From Candidatus Rhabdochlamydia sp. (GTDB taxonomy: Bacteria > Chlamydiota > Chlamydiia > Chlamydiales > Rhabdochlamydiaceae), in contig JASHWM010000158.1 of NCBI GenBank assembly GCA_030044075.1, positions 1-13,163 of the forward strand: a stretch of DNA of 13,163 nucleotides, given 5' to 3'. Within the stretch, counting starts at the first letter, position 1. Every line of letters begins with the position of its first letter. The translations under genes were made by a program, and so were the position numbers. Below the pieces are notes generated by a model. It had not been told where the DNA came from, ran no database searches, and saw nothing but the letters and a program-made list of their open reading frames with translations. Shown here piece after piece: positions 6,853 through 13,163 of this stretch.

Positions 6853-7626
6853 ATGCTCGGGCTGTCACTACTCTTTGGCCTTTTTCTTTTGCCTTTGCTA
6901 AGTGAAGAATATGTCGATATCAACGCCCAGATCCCCTATAGAACGCAACAATACCCCATGGGCAACTATGAAAAAATCCTGGTTTGTTCGCCCTACCGCA
7001 CGGGAAGTACACTCCTGTTTAATGTCCTGCGATTTTTGTTCGAAGATGTAAGGGTGTTGAATCAGTCGACCTTTGAAAAAAATGTGCCGAACGCAAAAGT
7101 TGGGAAGGCGCATGCTATTTTTTCTCCCAAGAAACATCATTTTATATTCATACCAGTAAGAAATCCCCTAGATGCCTGTTACTCGTACTGCAGATTTCAA
7201 TATAAGGACAAAGAGGTCTCCGAAACCGACCTTGACAAAATTGTAGATGACTATATCCAAAAAATGACTAAGGCAGATTTACTTCTCCAAAAGCATAAAA
7301 ATGTCATCGCATTAAAATACGAAGATTTTGCAGAGGATTTTGATTACTTATTTGATTTAATCCAGGCAGTCTTTTCCATTCAGGTCCATGAGAAAGACAA
7401 ATGTTTAATAAAGAAAGCCCTTTCCAAAGAAAACGTTGCTGCCAATATTCAAAAATATAAATCATACAACAAATTTGACCGGTCCACACATTTTCATGGC
7501 AATCACATTGACTTAACTACTACACCTACGCAAAGACAGGAAATTTTAAAATCTCGAATTCACGAAAAATTGGAGCCATATGAAGACCTTTTTGAAAGAT
7601 GGGGATACACTCTTTCAACTTCCTAA
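6853..7626 (+). CDS. Exported sulfotransferase, tandem paralogue 2
   Basis: This 257-residue protein is the closest copy of its upstream neighbour. Both share SEEYVDINAQI right after the hydrophobic leader and long stretches at DNA level. The PAPS elements are intact and at the same residue numbers: PYRTGST at 47-53, KAH with His87, and VRNPLDACYS with Arg103 and Ser111. The region around residues 112-145, after the 3'-phosphate motif, differs most between copies, as expected for the acceptor-binding side. From ATG 6853 the leader MLGLSLLFGLFLLPLLS has no positive charge. A longer start at 6772 or 6799 would add KK and overlap the previous gene, but has no better ribosome binding site. I prefer 6853 from the alignment. 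Probably co-transcribed with both neighbours. Confidence 0.82.
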   Translation: MLGLSLLFGLFLLPLLSEEYVDINAQIPYRTQQYPMGNYEKILVCSPYRTGSTLLFNVLRFLFEDVRVLNQSTFEKNVPNAKVGKAHAIFSPKKHHFIFIPVRNPLDACYSYCRFQYKDKEVSETDLDKIVDDYIQKMTKADLLLQKHKNVIALKYEDFAEDFDYLFDLIQAVFSIQVHEKDKCLIKKALSKENVAANIQKYKSYNKFDRSTHFHGNHIDLTTTPTQRQEILKSRIHEKLEPYEDLFERWGYTLSTS

Positions 7627-7659
7627 AAGATAGGCCTATGTTTTTAATCAAAGGGAAAA

Positions 7660-8442
7660 ATGCTGAAATTTATCCTCTTATTTAGTCTTTTTCTAGTCCC
7701 TCTATATAGCACAGAATATCTTGATATCAATGATCAAATTGCAAACAGGACGCAGCAGTACCCAACGGGCAAATATACAAAGCTGGTCGTATTCTCACCA
7801 ATGAGAACAGGAAGCACTCTTCTCTTTAATGTGCTGAGATTTTTATTCGAAGATATAAGGGCAATCAATCAATCCACGTTTGAAAAAAATGTTCCCCACT
7901 CAAAAGTAGGGAAAACCCATGCAAAGTTTCCACCAAATAAAAACCTGTTTGTATTCATTCCTGTCCGAAATCCGATAGATGCCTGCTATTCGAAATGGAG
8001 GATTCAATCCAAAAACAAACATAATTATCAGGTAAATGAGATCGAACTAGATAGCATCGTAAGAGATTATATCCATGAGCTTAAGGGAGCGGAATTAATG
8101 GGGACTTCCCACTATCCGAACGCAATGTGCTTGAGGTATGAATATTTTGTAGATAATTTTGACTACCTATTCAATGTAATCGAGAAGACTTTTTCTATAA
8201 AAATTGATGTGAGGGATAAAAATTTAATAAAGAGGGTGCTATCTAAAGAAAATGTAACCGCGAATACTAATAAATACAATTCCTTCAATAATTATAGCCA
8301 AATCACACATTTTCATGGAGAGCATATCGATCCAAAAACCACGCCTCCCGAAGTTGAAAAAAACCTGAAAGTTAGAATTGCAAACAAATTAAAATCATAT
8401 CATCATGTCCTGGTAAAATGGGGATATCCCGGTTTTTCCTAA
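7660..8442 (+). CDS. Exported sulfotransferase, tandem paralogue 3
   Basis: This 260-residue protein is the most divergent of the three copies but keeps every PAPS element at the same positions: PMRTGST 47-53, KTH with His87, and VRNPIDACYS with Arg103 and Ser111. It also shares the C-terminal family signature LSKENVTAN, then THFHGEHID, and a final KWGYP. The leader MLKFILLFSLFLVPLYS is a signal peptide with one Lys. The start ATG 7660 is preceded by AAGGG at 7651-7655, at short spacing. The gene ends three bases before the next start codon (TAA-gct-ATG), so it is very probably translated together with the fucosyltransferase-like gene. The acceptor is unknown; sequence divergence suggests each copy may prefer a different one. 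Confidence 0.82.
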   Translation: MLKFILLFSLFLVPLYSTEYLDINDQIANRTQQYPTGKYTKLVVFSPMRTGSTLLFNVLRFLFEDIRAINQSTFEKNVPHSKVGKTHAKFPPNKNLFVFIPVRNPIDACYSKWRIQSKNKHNYQVNEIELDSIVRDYIHELKGAELMGTSHYPNAMCLRYEYFVDNFDYLFNVIEKTFSIKIDVRDKNLIKRVLSKENVTANTNKYNSFNNYSQITHFHGEHIDPKTTPPEVEKNLKVRIANKLKSYHHVLVKWGYPGFS

Positions 8443-8445
8443 GCT

Positions 8446-9429
8446 ATGAAATACATTTTTCCTCCTTCATTGCTATTTGTTTTGTTTTTGTTTCTTAGTT
8501 CTTTACAGGCACATGACAAAGCGATCGTGTTTTCTGGAGTAAATGGTCTATGCAATCGGCTCCGCGTTCTCGCATCATGCGAAATCCTTGCGGAAAGTAC
8601 AGACCGAAAACTTCTTGTTTACTGGTCTCTTCCTGAGGAGCGACCGACAGTAGGATATGCGGATTGGAAAGATCTTTTTGCTGAGCCTGCTCTAAACTAT
8701 ATCGATCATCTCCCCTCTAATGCGCCCCTATATAAATTCAATAAGGAAGAGATACACACTTTACTTTCTACGTTGAATCTACAAATCGCGCTCGAACCCT
8801 ATATCGAAGAAGATCCAAATATTGTTTTGCTATATTCAAATTCCGCTGGCGCTGAAGTATCCATCACAATCCCCGAAGAATATGATACGGTTATTTTCCA
8901 GACCATCCATAACATCAAACCAAACGGGATGTCCAATGAGGAGTTCTATCAGAAGAAAAGAGAGTTCTATGACAAACTAGTCCCGGTTCCCTATGTACAG
9001 GATGCAGTAAAAAGAATTGCTCCATCAATTACTGAGAAAACAGTCGGCGTACATATCAGGACCACCGACCTCCTCAAGTCGATTGGGCAGCAAAAGCCAG
9101 CCTATGAAAAATATCAAATCGCAATGCGCGAAGAATTAAAAAAAGACCCCAGCACAAACTTTTATTTGTGCACGGACTCAAAGGAAATATTATATTATTT
9201 CCAATTAGTTTTCTTTGGAAAAATCCTCCACAATCCTGCGATCGAATATCATGCAAATGGCTCGGATTGCTCGGTCAAACGGAACACGATACAAGCCCAG
9301 AGGGACGCCCTTGTCGATCTGATCTTACTTTCAAAAACTAGAAAATTGATCGGCACAAAGTACAGCAGTTTCAGCTATGAAGCGGCCTGTATGGGAGGAA
9401 TCCCCATGGTCGCGATCAGCCATGACTAG
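8446..9429 (+). CDS. Exported fucosyltransferase-like glycosyltransferase (NodZ/FUT8-like)
   Basis: The 327-residue product has the signature of the GDP-fucose-using GT-B transferases related to NodZ, FUT8 and O-fucosyltransferases. GLCNRLR at residues 34-40 matches the N-terminal G-x-x-NRL motif. VGVHIRTTD at ~200-208 matches the H-x-R-R-T-D donor-binding motif; His203, Arg205 and Asp208 are kept, but the second Arg is Thr here. FYLCTDSKE at ~239-246 matches the ylaTDd motif, and YSSFSYEAA near residue 306 the C-terminal sSsFS motif. MKYIFPPSLLFVLFLFLSSLQA is a signal peptide with cleavage likely after Ala22, so the enzyme is predicted to leave the cytosol. It follows the third sulfotransferase by three bases and ends at a strong terminator, making it the last cassette gene. 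Exact donor and acceptor are inferred, not shown. Confidence 0.72.
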   Translation: MKYIFPPSLLFVLFLFLSSLQAHDKAIVFSGVNGLCNRLRVLASCEILAESTDRKLLVYWSLPEERPTVGYADWKDLFAEPALNYIDHLPSNAPLYKFNKEEIHTLLSTLNLQIALEPYIEEDPNIVLLYSNSAGAEVSITIPEEYDTVIFQTIHNIKPNGMSNEEFYQKKREFYDKLVPVPYVQDAVKRIAPSITEKTVGVHIRTTDLLKSIGQQKPAYEKYQIAMREELKKDPSTNFYLCTDSKEILYYFQLVFFGKILHNPAIEYHANGSDCSVKRNTIQAQRDALVDLILLSKTRKLIGTKYSSFSYEAACMGGIPMVAISHD

Positions 9430-9460
9430 AGCTTTCAAGAAAGCTGCTATTATTTTTTTT
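9427..9460 (+). terminator. Intrinsic terminator of the sulfotransferase/fucosyltransferase cassette
   Basis: AGCTTTC (9430-9436) and GAAAGCT (9439-9445) form a perfect stem, extended by TAG/CTA with one bulged G. It is followed at once by TTATTTTTTTT. The stem overlaps the stop codon of the fucosyltransferase-like gene. Confidence 0.85.
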
Positions 9461-9517
9461 ACCATCCATGACCTTTCTATGAATTTTCGATTTCTTTGCC
9501 CAGTTCTATCCCGCAGC

Positions 9518-9547
9518 TTGCTAAAAAACTATCAAGATGGTTAGAAT
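9518..9547 (+). promoter_or_regulatory. Promoter of tRNA-Ser
   Basis: TTGCTA (9518-9523) and TAGAAT (9542-9547) are separated by 18 bases; TAGAAT is one base off consensus. Transcription would start near 9554, ten bases before the mature tRNA 5' end. With the terminator at 9655 this makes the tRNA a self-contained unit. Confidence 0.5.
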
Positions 9548-9563
9548 GTGCTGCTTTTCCTAG

Positions 9564-9651
9564 GGAGAGATGGCTGAGTGGCCGAAGGCACGTCCCTGCT
9601 AAGGACGCGTACCTCTAAAGGGTACCGTGGGTTCAAATCCCACTCTTTCCG
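9564..9651 (+). tRNA. tRNA-Ser (anticodon GCT)
   Basis: This is an 88-base class II tRNA reading AGC/AGU codons. The acceptor stem GGAGAGA pairs with TCTTTCC (one G-T wobble). The D-arm contains GCTGAGTGGCCGAAGGC. The anticodon stem CGTCC/GGACG encloses the loop CTGCTAA with anticodon GCT. The long variable arm (TACC-TCTAAA-GGTA type) is the hallmark of tRNA-Ser. The T-arm is GTGGG-TTCAAAT-CCCAC, and the discriminator base is G. CCA is not encoded. Confidence 0.97.
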
Positions 9652-9654
9652 TTC

Positions 9655-9689
9655 AGGCCTTGAATCTTTTGATCCAAGGCCTTTCTTTT
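9655..9689 (+). terminator. Intrinsic terminator of tRNA-Ser
   Basis: AGGCCTTG (9655-9662) pairs with CAAGGCCT (9675-9682). The stem continues through one mismatch and ATC/GAT to a TTTT loop, and is followed by TTTCTTTT. It begins three bases after the tRNA. Confidence 0.88.
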
Positions 9690-9732
9690 AAATCTGTCGT
9701 ATTTTATAAATCGAGCTAAAACGGCAAACGCA

Positions 9733-12700
9733 ATGACAGAGACACCAAAAGTAAAAATCCCCCCAAATTCCAAAGAATCTGAGATGATGGTGCTTGGGTG
9801 CATGCTCACAAGCATCAACGCCCTCAATGTGGGAGCCGACCTATTAGATGAATCTGATTTCTACTACAATGAGCATAAGATCATTTTTCAGTCGCTGAAG
9901 ACAGCGTACAAAAATGAAAAGCCTGCCGATGTCCACTTAATTTGCGAGGAGCTCAAAAGAGCTGACAAACTCTCTGCGGTTGGAGGAGTGAGCTACGTCA
10001 CGTCGCTTGCCCAATACGCCGGGACGTCCGCCTATATCGAAGAATACGCGGAGCTTGTCCAGAACAAGTCTCTTCTGCGCAAGATGATCTATGCTGCGCA
10101 GGAGATCGAAAAGACTGCTTTGGAAGAACCCGAGGATGTGCATGATACACTTGATGCCGCCCAAGCGAAATTTTATGCGATCAGCCAAAACGCCAATCCA
10201 AACTCTGGGATCCTGATCAGGGATATTTTATCGGGAGTACGCTCAGAGTCCCGCATCCCCTATCTGAAAGAGCTGCAAGAAAGGCAGGAAAAGTTTCTAA
10301 CAAAAGACCCAAACGACCCGGGAATTACAGGGATCCCGAGCCATTTTATCGATCTGGATAAAATGATCAACGGCCTAAGCCCTTCGAACCTGATTATTTT
10401 AGCGGCAAGGCCTGCGATGGGAAAATGTGTCGTCGGAAGTACAAAGATCATCGATCCCATAACAGGAATGCTCCACAGCATTAAAGATCTTGTTGCACAA
10501 AGTTCTGGCAATATTGCCACACTGGCCCATGATTGGTCTCTTACTTCAGCGCGTCCTTCTGCATTTGTTGCTGATGGAGTGAAACCGACTTTTAAAATGG
10601 CAACAGCGCTTGGCCGGGAAATTGAAGCGACGGCTGTGCATCCCCTCCTTACTATTAGCGGTTGGAAACGTCTTGAAGAACTCTCAGTAGGCGACCGGAT
10701 CGCGGTTCCTAGATCTTTACCCTATTTCGGGAGAAAGGAATGGCCGGAACATAAACTCATTGCTCTTGGATATTTTATTGCGGATGGCTGCCTTAGGAAG
10801 AAGAACCCTTCCTTCACAAATACAAATTCTAAAATCGTTGCCGATTTCAAAAAGGCCATTTCCTCTTTTGGGCCAGTAATAATAAGGGAAGAAAAAAATT
10901 CCCATAGGTCCCCTTCCTATTTTGTCTCTCTTGATCGCCAGCCTCTGCAGCAACTAAAGAACACCTTTGCAGCTGCGCTCAATAACTTGGCTCTCTCAAA
11001 AAAGAGACAGATCTATGAACTCGCTACATCTTTAGGCCTTAATAAGTCAAATGTATGCGCCTGGGCCCATGCGGCAGCAATGCCTTCTCAGCCAGCGTGC
11101 GCCGTTCTACAAGAAAATTTTCCTGAGCTGCCTTCTTTTTCTTCCGCCGTAAGGGTCAACCCGGTAACACAATGGCTTGAAAGCCTTGAATTGATGGGGA
11201 AAGATGCTCATCAAAAAACGCTCCCAAAAGAAGTGTTTGAACTGACGAAACAAAATTTGTCCCTTTTGATAAATAGGCTCTTTTCCTGCGATGGTACAGC
11301 TTATGTAGCAAATGCTGACAGCACCCCTTTTCCAGTGATTGCGTATGCTTCGGTCTCAAAAACTTTGATTTCCCAACTACAACACCTCCTGCTCCGCTTT
11401 GGCATACTATCCAAAGTTCGTTCAAAAAAAACCACCTCCTCAAGCAAAGTTTTCTCCTCATTTGAACTTGAGATCCACGGGAAGGATAATTTAATTCGCT
11501 TCTGTGAAGAAATTGGTATTTTCGGCAAAGAAGAGGCCATTTCCAAACTCCTGGAACACGTCCTTTCAATACCGCCGGGCTTTACTAAAGACACGATCCC
11601 CATTGAAATATGGGATGCAATCCGTTCAAAGAAGGGTGAAAGAAGCTGGCAATCCCTATTTAGAATGAAAGGACTTCTCACTCCTTCCAACCTGCATGAT
11701 GGAAAACGCGCACCACGGCGCGACACACTCGCTAAATTGGCCTATGTTTTAGACGATGTGGAATTGAAACAGATCGCAGAGTCGGACGTTTATTGGGACA
11801 GGATTGTGTCGATTGAATATAGCGGCGAGCAAGAAGTCTTTGATTTGACAGTAGAACATACGCACAATTTCGTTGCCAATGACATTATTGTTCATAACAC
11901 AGCGCTTGCGATCAATATTGCTGAGAATGTCTGCTTTAGAAATGGCCTTCCCGTCGGGATCTTCTCTTTAGAGATGAGCGCCGAGCAGCTCCTCCACCGT
12001 ATCATCTGCTCACAGGCAGAAGTTGAATCGGACAAGATCAAAACCGGTTCGATCAATGGCATTGAGTACCAAAGGATCGTCGCCGGTGTTAATTCGATGC
12101 AAAAGCACACAATGGTCATCGATGACCAGCCCGGTCTAAAGATCACCGACCTGCGCTCAAGGGCCCGCCGGATGAAAGAAGCCTTTGATATTTCATTGCT
12201 TATTGTGGATTACCTTCAGCTTTTGTCTGGTTCGGGTTACAGCCGCACAGCAGAGAACAGGCAAAACGAGATCTCGGAAATTTCCCGCATGCTCAAAAAC
12301 CTGGCCAGAGAATTGAACATCCCCTTGATCTGTCTATCGCAACTTTCGCGAAGAGTTGAAGAAAGGCAGGGGCATCGTCCCATGATGTCTGACCTTCGCG
12401 AATCAGGCTGTTTATCTGGAGATACTGTAATAGTCAATGCTCTAACTGGAAAACGCCATACGATTAAAGACCTTGCTGAGCGTAAAGAACAGACCCCTAT
12501 TCCTGTACAAGCAATCGATCCAGAAGAATGGAAGACCGGCGTTCATCAAATGACCAAGGTTTTTTATTCAGGCAAAAAGAAAGTGTACAGCCTCAAAACA
12601 CGAACAGGCAAATTGATCAAAGCTTCTGCAAATCATCCCTTCCTCAAATTAGAAGGGTGGGTAGCTTTAGAAGACCTAAAAATTGGTGACAGGATTGCAG

Positions 12701-13163
12701 TTCCTAGATCATTAGTTCCAAAATCGATGGCCAAGTCTATGAACAAAGAGGAATCGATGCTTTCTGCAAACCAATCCTACACTCCTACTTCTGATGAGAG
12801 AGGGATTTCTCGAAGCAGTACCGGAGTTTTGACCGAAGTCCTTCCTTCAAAAGTTTTATATAATCTATCTCATTCTGATGTTTACTGGGATCAGATTGAT
12901 TCAATTGAGGAATTGGGCGAAGAGGATGTTTATGATGCGACAGTTCCTGGAGTTCACAACTTCCTTGCCAACGATATCTATGTTCATAATAGCATCGAGC
13001 AGGACGCGGATATTGTGATGTTCCTTCTGCGAAGAGAATACTACGATCCTTATGATAAGCCCGGCACAGCAGAGCTCATCATCGCAAAAAACCGTCATGG
13101 GGGCGTGGGAAGTGTGAACCTAACTTTCCGCAAAGAAGTTGCCCAGTTTGCCAATTATTCCCC
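9733..13163 (+). CDS. dnaB: Replicative DNA helicase DnaB precursor with two inteins (3' end outside window)
   Basis: DnaB is the ring-shaped hexameric helicase that unwinds DNA at the replication fork. The frame is open from ATG 9733 to the window edge with no stop (1143 codons seen). Extein 1 (residues 1-231) holds the N-terminal domain (PPNSKESEMMVLGCML) and ends in AARPAMGK. Intein 1 covers residues 232-722. Extein 2 (723-892) starts TALAINIAENV and contains GIFSLEMSAEQLLHR, the Walker B stretch LLIVDYLQLL, and PLICLSQLSRRVEER...SDLRESG. Intein 2 covers 893-1086. Extein 3 starts SIEQDADIVMFLLRR and reaches KNRHGGVGSVNLTF, so only a few C-terminal residues are missing. The spliced protein would be ~460-470 residues, normal for DnaB. 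No good ribosome binding site precedes the start. The tRNA-Ser lies just upstream. Confidence 0.97.
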   Translation, partial: MTETPKVKIPPNSKESEMMVLGCMLTSINALNVGADLLDESDFYYNEHKIIFQSLKTAYKNEKPADVHLICEELKRADKLSAVGGVSYVTSLAQYAGTSAYIEEYAELVQNKSLLRKMIYAAQEIEKTALEEPEDVHDTLDAAQAKFYAISQNANPNSGILIRDILSGVRSESRIPYLKELQERQEKFLTKDPNDPGITGIPSHFIDLDKMINGLSPSNLIILAARPAMGKCVVGSTKIIDPITGMLHSIKDLVAQSSGNIATLAHDWSLTSARPSAFVADGVKPTFKMATALGREIEATAVHPLLTISGWKRLEELSVGDRIAVPRSLPYFGRKEWPEHKLIALGYFIADGCLRKKNPSFTNTNSKIVADFKKAISSFGPVIIREEKNSHRSPSYFVSLDRQPLQQLKNTFAAALNNLALSKKRQIYELATSLGLNKSNVCAWAHAAAMPSQPACAVLQENFPELPSFSSAVRVNPVTQWLESLELMGKDAHQKTLPKEVFELTKQNLSLLINRLFSCDGTAYVANADSTPFPVIAYASVSKTLISQLQHLLLRFGILSKVRSKKTTSSSKVFSSFELEIHGKDNLIRFCEEIGIFGKEEAISKLLEHVLSIPPGFTKDTIPIEIWDAIRSKKGERSWQSLFRMKGLLTPSNLHDGKRAPRRDTLAKLAYVLDDVELKQIAESDVYWDRIVSIEYSGEQEVFDLTVEHTHNFVANDIIVHNTALAINIAENVCFRNGLPVGIFSLEMSAEQLLHRIICSQAEVESDKIKTGSINGIEYQRIVAGVNSMQKHTMVIDDQPGLKITDLRSRARRMKEAFDISLLIVDYLQLLSGSGYSRTAENRQNEISEISRMLKNLARELNIPLICLSQLSRRVEERQGHRPMMSDLRESGCLSGDTVIVNALTGKRHTIKDLAERKEQTPIPVQAIDPEEWKTGVHQMTKVFYSGKKKVYSLKTRTGKLIKASANHPFLKLEGWVALEDLKIGDRIAVPRSLVPKSMAKSMNKEESMLSANQSYTPTSDERGISRSSTGVLTEVLPSKVLYNLSHSDVYWDQIDSIEELGEEDVYDATVPGVHNFLANDIYVHNSIEQDADIVMFLLRREYYDPYDKPGTAELIIAKNRHGGVGSVNLTFRKEVAQFANYS
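10426..11898 (+). mobile_element. DnaB intein 1: full-length intein with LAGLIDADG homing endonuclease
   Basis: This 491-residue in-frame intein interrupts the Walker A motif between Lys231 and Thr of AARPAMGK/TALAIN. Splicing residues are complete: Cys1 (CVVGSTKI), block B TAVH with His72, C-terminal EHTHNFVANDIIVHN with penultimate His and terminal Asn, and a Thr nucleophile at +1. The homing endonuclease has both LAGLIDADG motifs, LGYFIADG at intein residues 114-121 and LINRLFSCDG ending near 290. Each keeps its catalytic Asp (Asp120 and Asp289), followed by LLLRFGILSKV. Between the motifs lies a helix-turn-helix-like stretch (KKRQIYELATSLGLNKSNV), and another predicted DNA-contacting segment (PRRDTLAKLAYVLDD) precedes the C-terminal splicing domain. 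No frameshift or stop was seen, so splicing and homing both appear possible. Confidence 0.95.
12409..12990 (+). other. DnaB intein 2: mini-intein without endonuclease
   Basis: This 194-residue in-frame intein lies between SDLRESG and SIEQDAD, the site known from the Synechocystis DnaB intein, which it strongly resembles. It starts with Cys1 in CLSGDTVIVNALTGKR, with YSGKKKVYSLKTRTGK and ANHPF further on. It ends with SDVYWDQIDSIEE and PGVHNFLANDIYVHN (penultimate His, terminal Asn; Ser at +1). Block B reads SANH with His76, so the usual Thr of TxxH is Ser. After GDRIAVPRSL a ~50-residue Ser-rich, poorly structured linker replaces the homing endonuclease. It shares GDRIAVPRSL and SDVYWD with intein 1. 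It should splice but cannot home by itself. Confidence 0.94.

Noticed and set aside
9564..9732. tRNA-Ser as an integration site with downstream island
   Set aside because: The gene after it is housekeeping dnaB; no integrase and no repeat of the tRNA 3' end were seen in the window.
11156..11726. Two overlapping minus-strand open frames of ~140 codons within dnaB
   Set aside because: They lie antisense to the intein 1 endonuclease, whose plus-strand frame is continuous and motif-rich; no start signals or domains.
10426..12990. Possible disruption of dnaB by insertions, i.e. a broken gene
   Set aside because: Both insertions are in frame, start with Cys and end with His-Asn followed by Thr or Ser, so they are inteins, not gene-breaking events.
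1..13163. CRISPR array, insertion sequence or phage genes
   Set aside because: No regularly spaced repeats, transposase motifs or phage structural genes were found on either strand.

Overview
The window looks like chromosomal DNA of a bacterium in the phylum Chlamydiae, most likely an environmental (amoeba- or animal-associated) lineage rather than Chlamydia proper. The main clue is the tight polA-coaE-rho block at the left end, an order I know from chlamydial genomes. Other clues are the moderate-to-low GC, the many proteins with export signals, and the lack of close recognisable relatives for several genes. The phylum assignment is an inference and no species is claimed.

Layout. (1) Positions 1-2365, + strand: the end of DNA polymerase I, dephospho-CoA kinase and transcription terminator Rho, packed as an operon. 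(2) 2429-4003, + strand: an OppA-type solute-binding lipoprotein, converging with and overlapping the next unit. (3) 3949-4997, - strand: a pyruvoyl-type S-adenosylmethionine decarboxylase that carries a clear secretion signal, coupled by a TAGTG stop/start overlap to a COG1926-type phosphoribosyltransferase. (4) 5140-5976, + strand: an unrecognised membrane-anchored protein with a possible winged-helix segment. (5) 6051-9429, + strand: a four-gene cassette of three tandem paralogous sulfotransferases and one fucosyltransferase-like protein, all with export signals, ending at a strong intrinsic terminator. (6) 9564-9651: tRNA-Ser(GCT) with its own promoter and terminator. (7) 9733 to the right edge, + strand: replicative helicase dnaB, interrupted in frame by two inteins. 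The first is full length with a two-motif LAGLIDADG homing endonuclease and splits the Walker A motif. The second is a mini-intein at the site known from the Synechocystis DnaB intein. The dnaB frame runs off the right edge without a stop.

How it fits together. Regions 1, 6 and 7 are housekeeping. The accessory interest lies in regions 3 and 5. Both put enzymes that normally need cytosolic cofactors (AdoMet; PAPS; GDP-fucose) behind Sec-type signal peptides. For an intracellular bacterium this suggests, as inference only, that the enzymes work in the periplasm or in a host-derived compartment. The sulfotransferase/fucosyltransferase cassette reads as a candidate glycan- or protein-decorating system of a kind I do not recognise as described.
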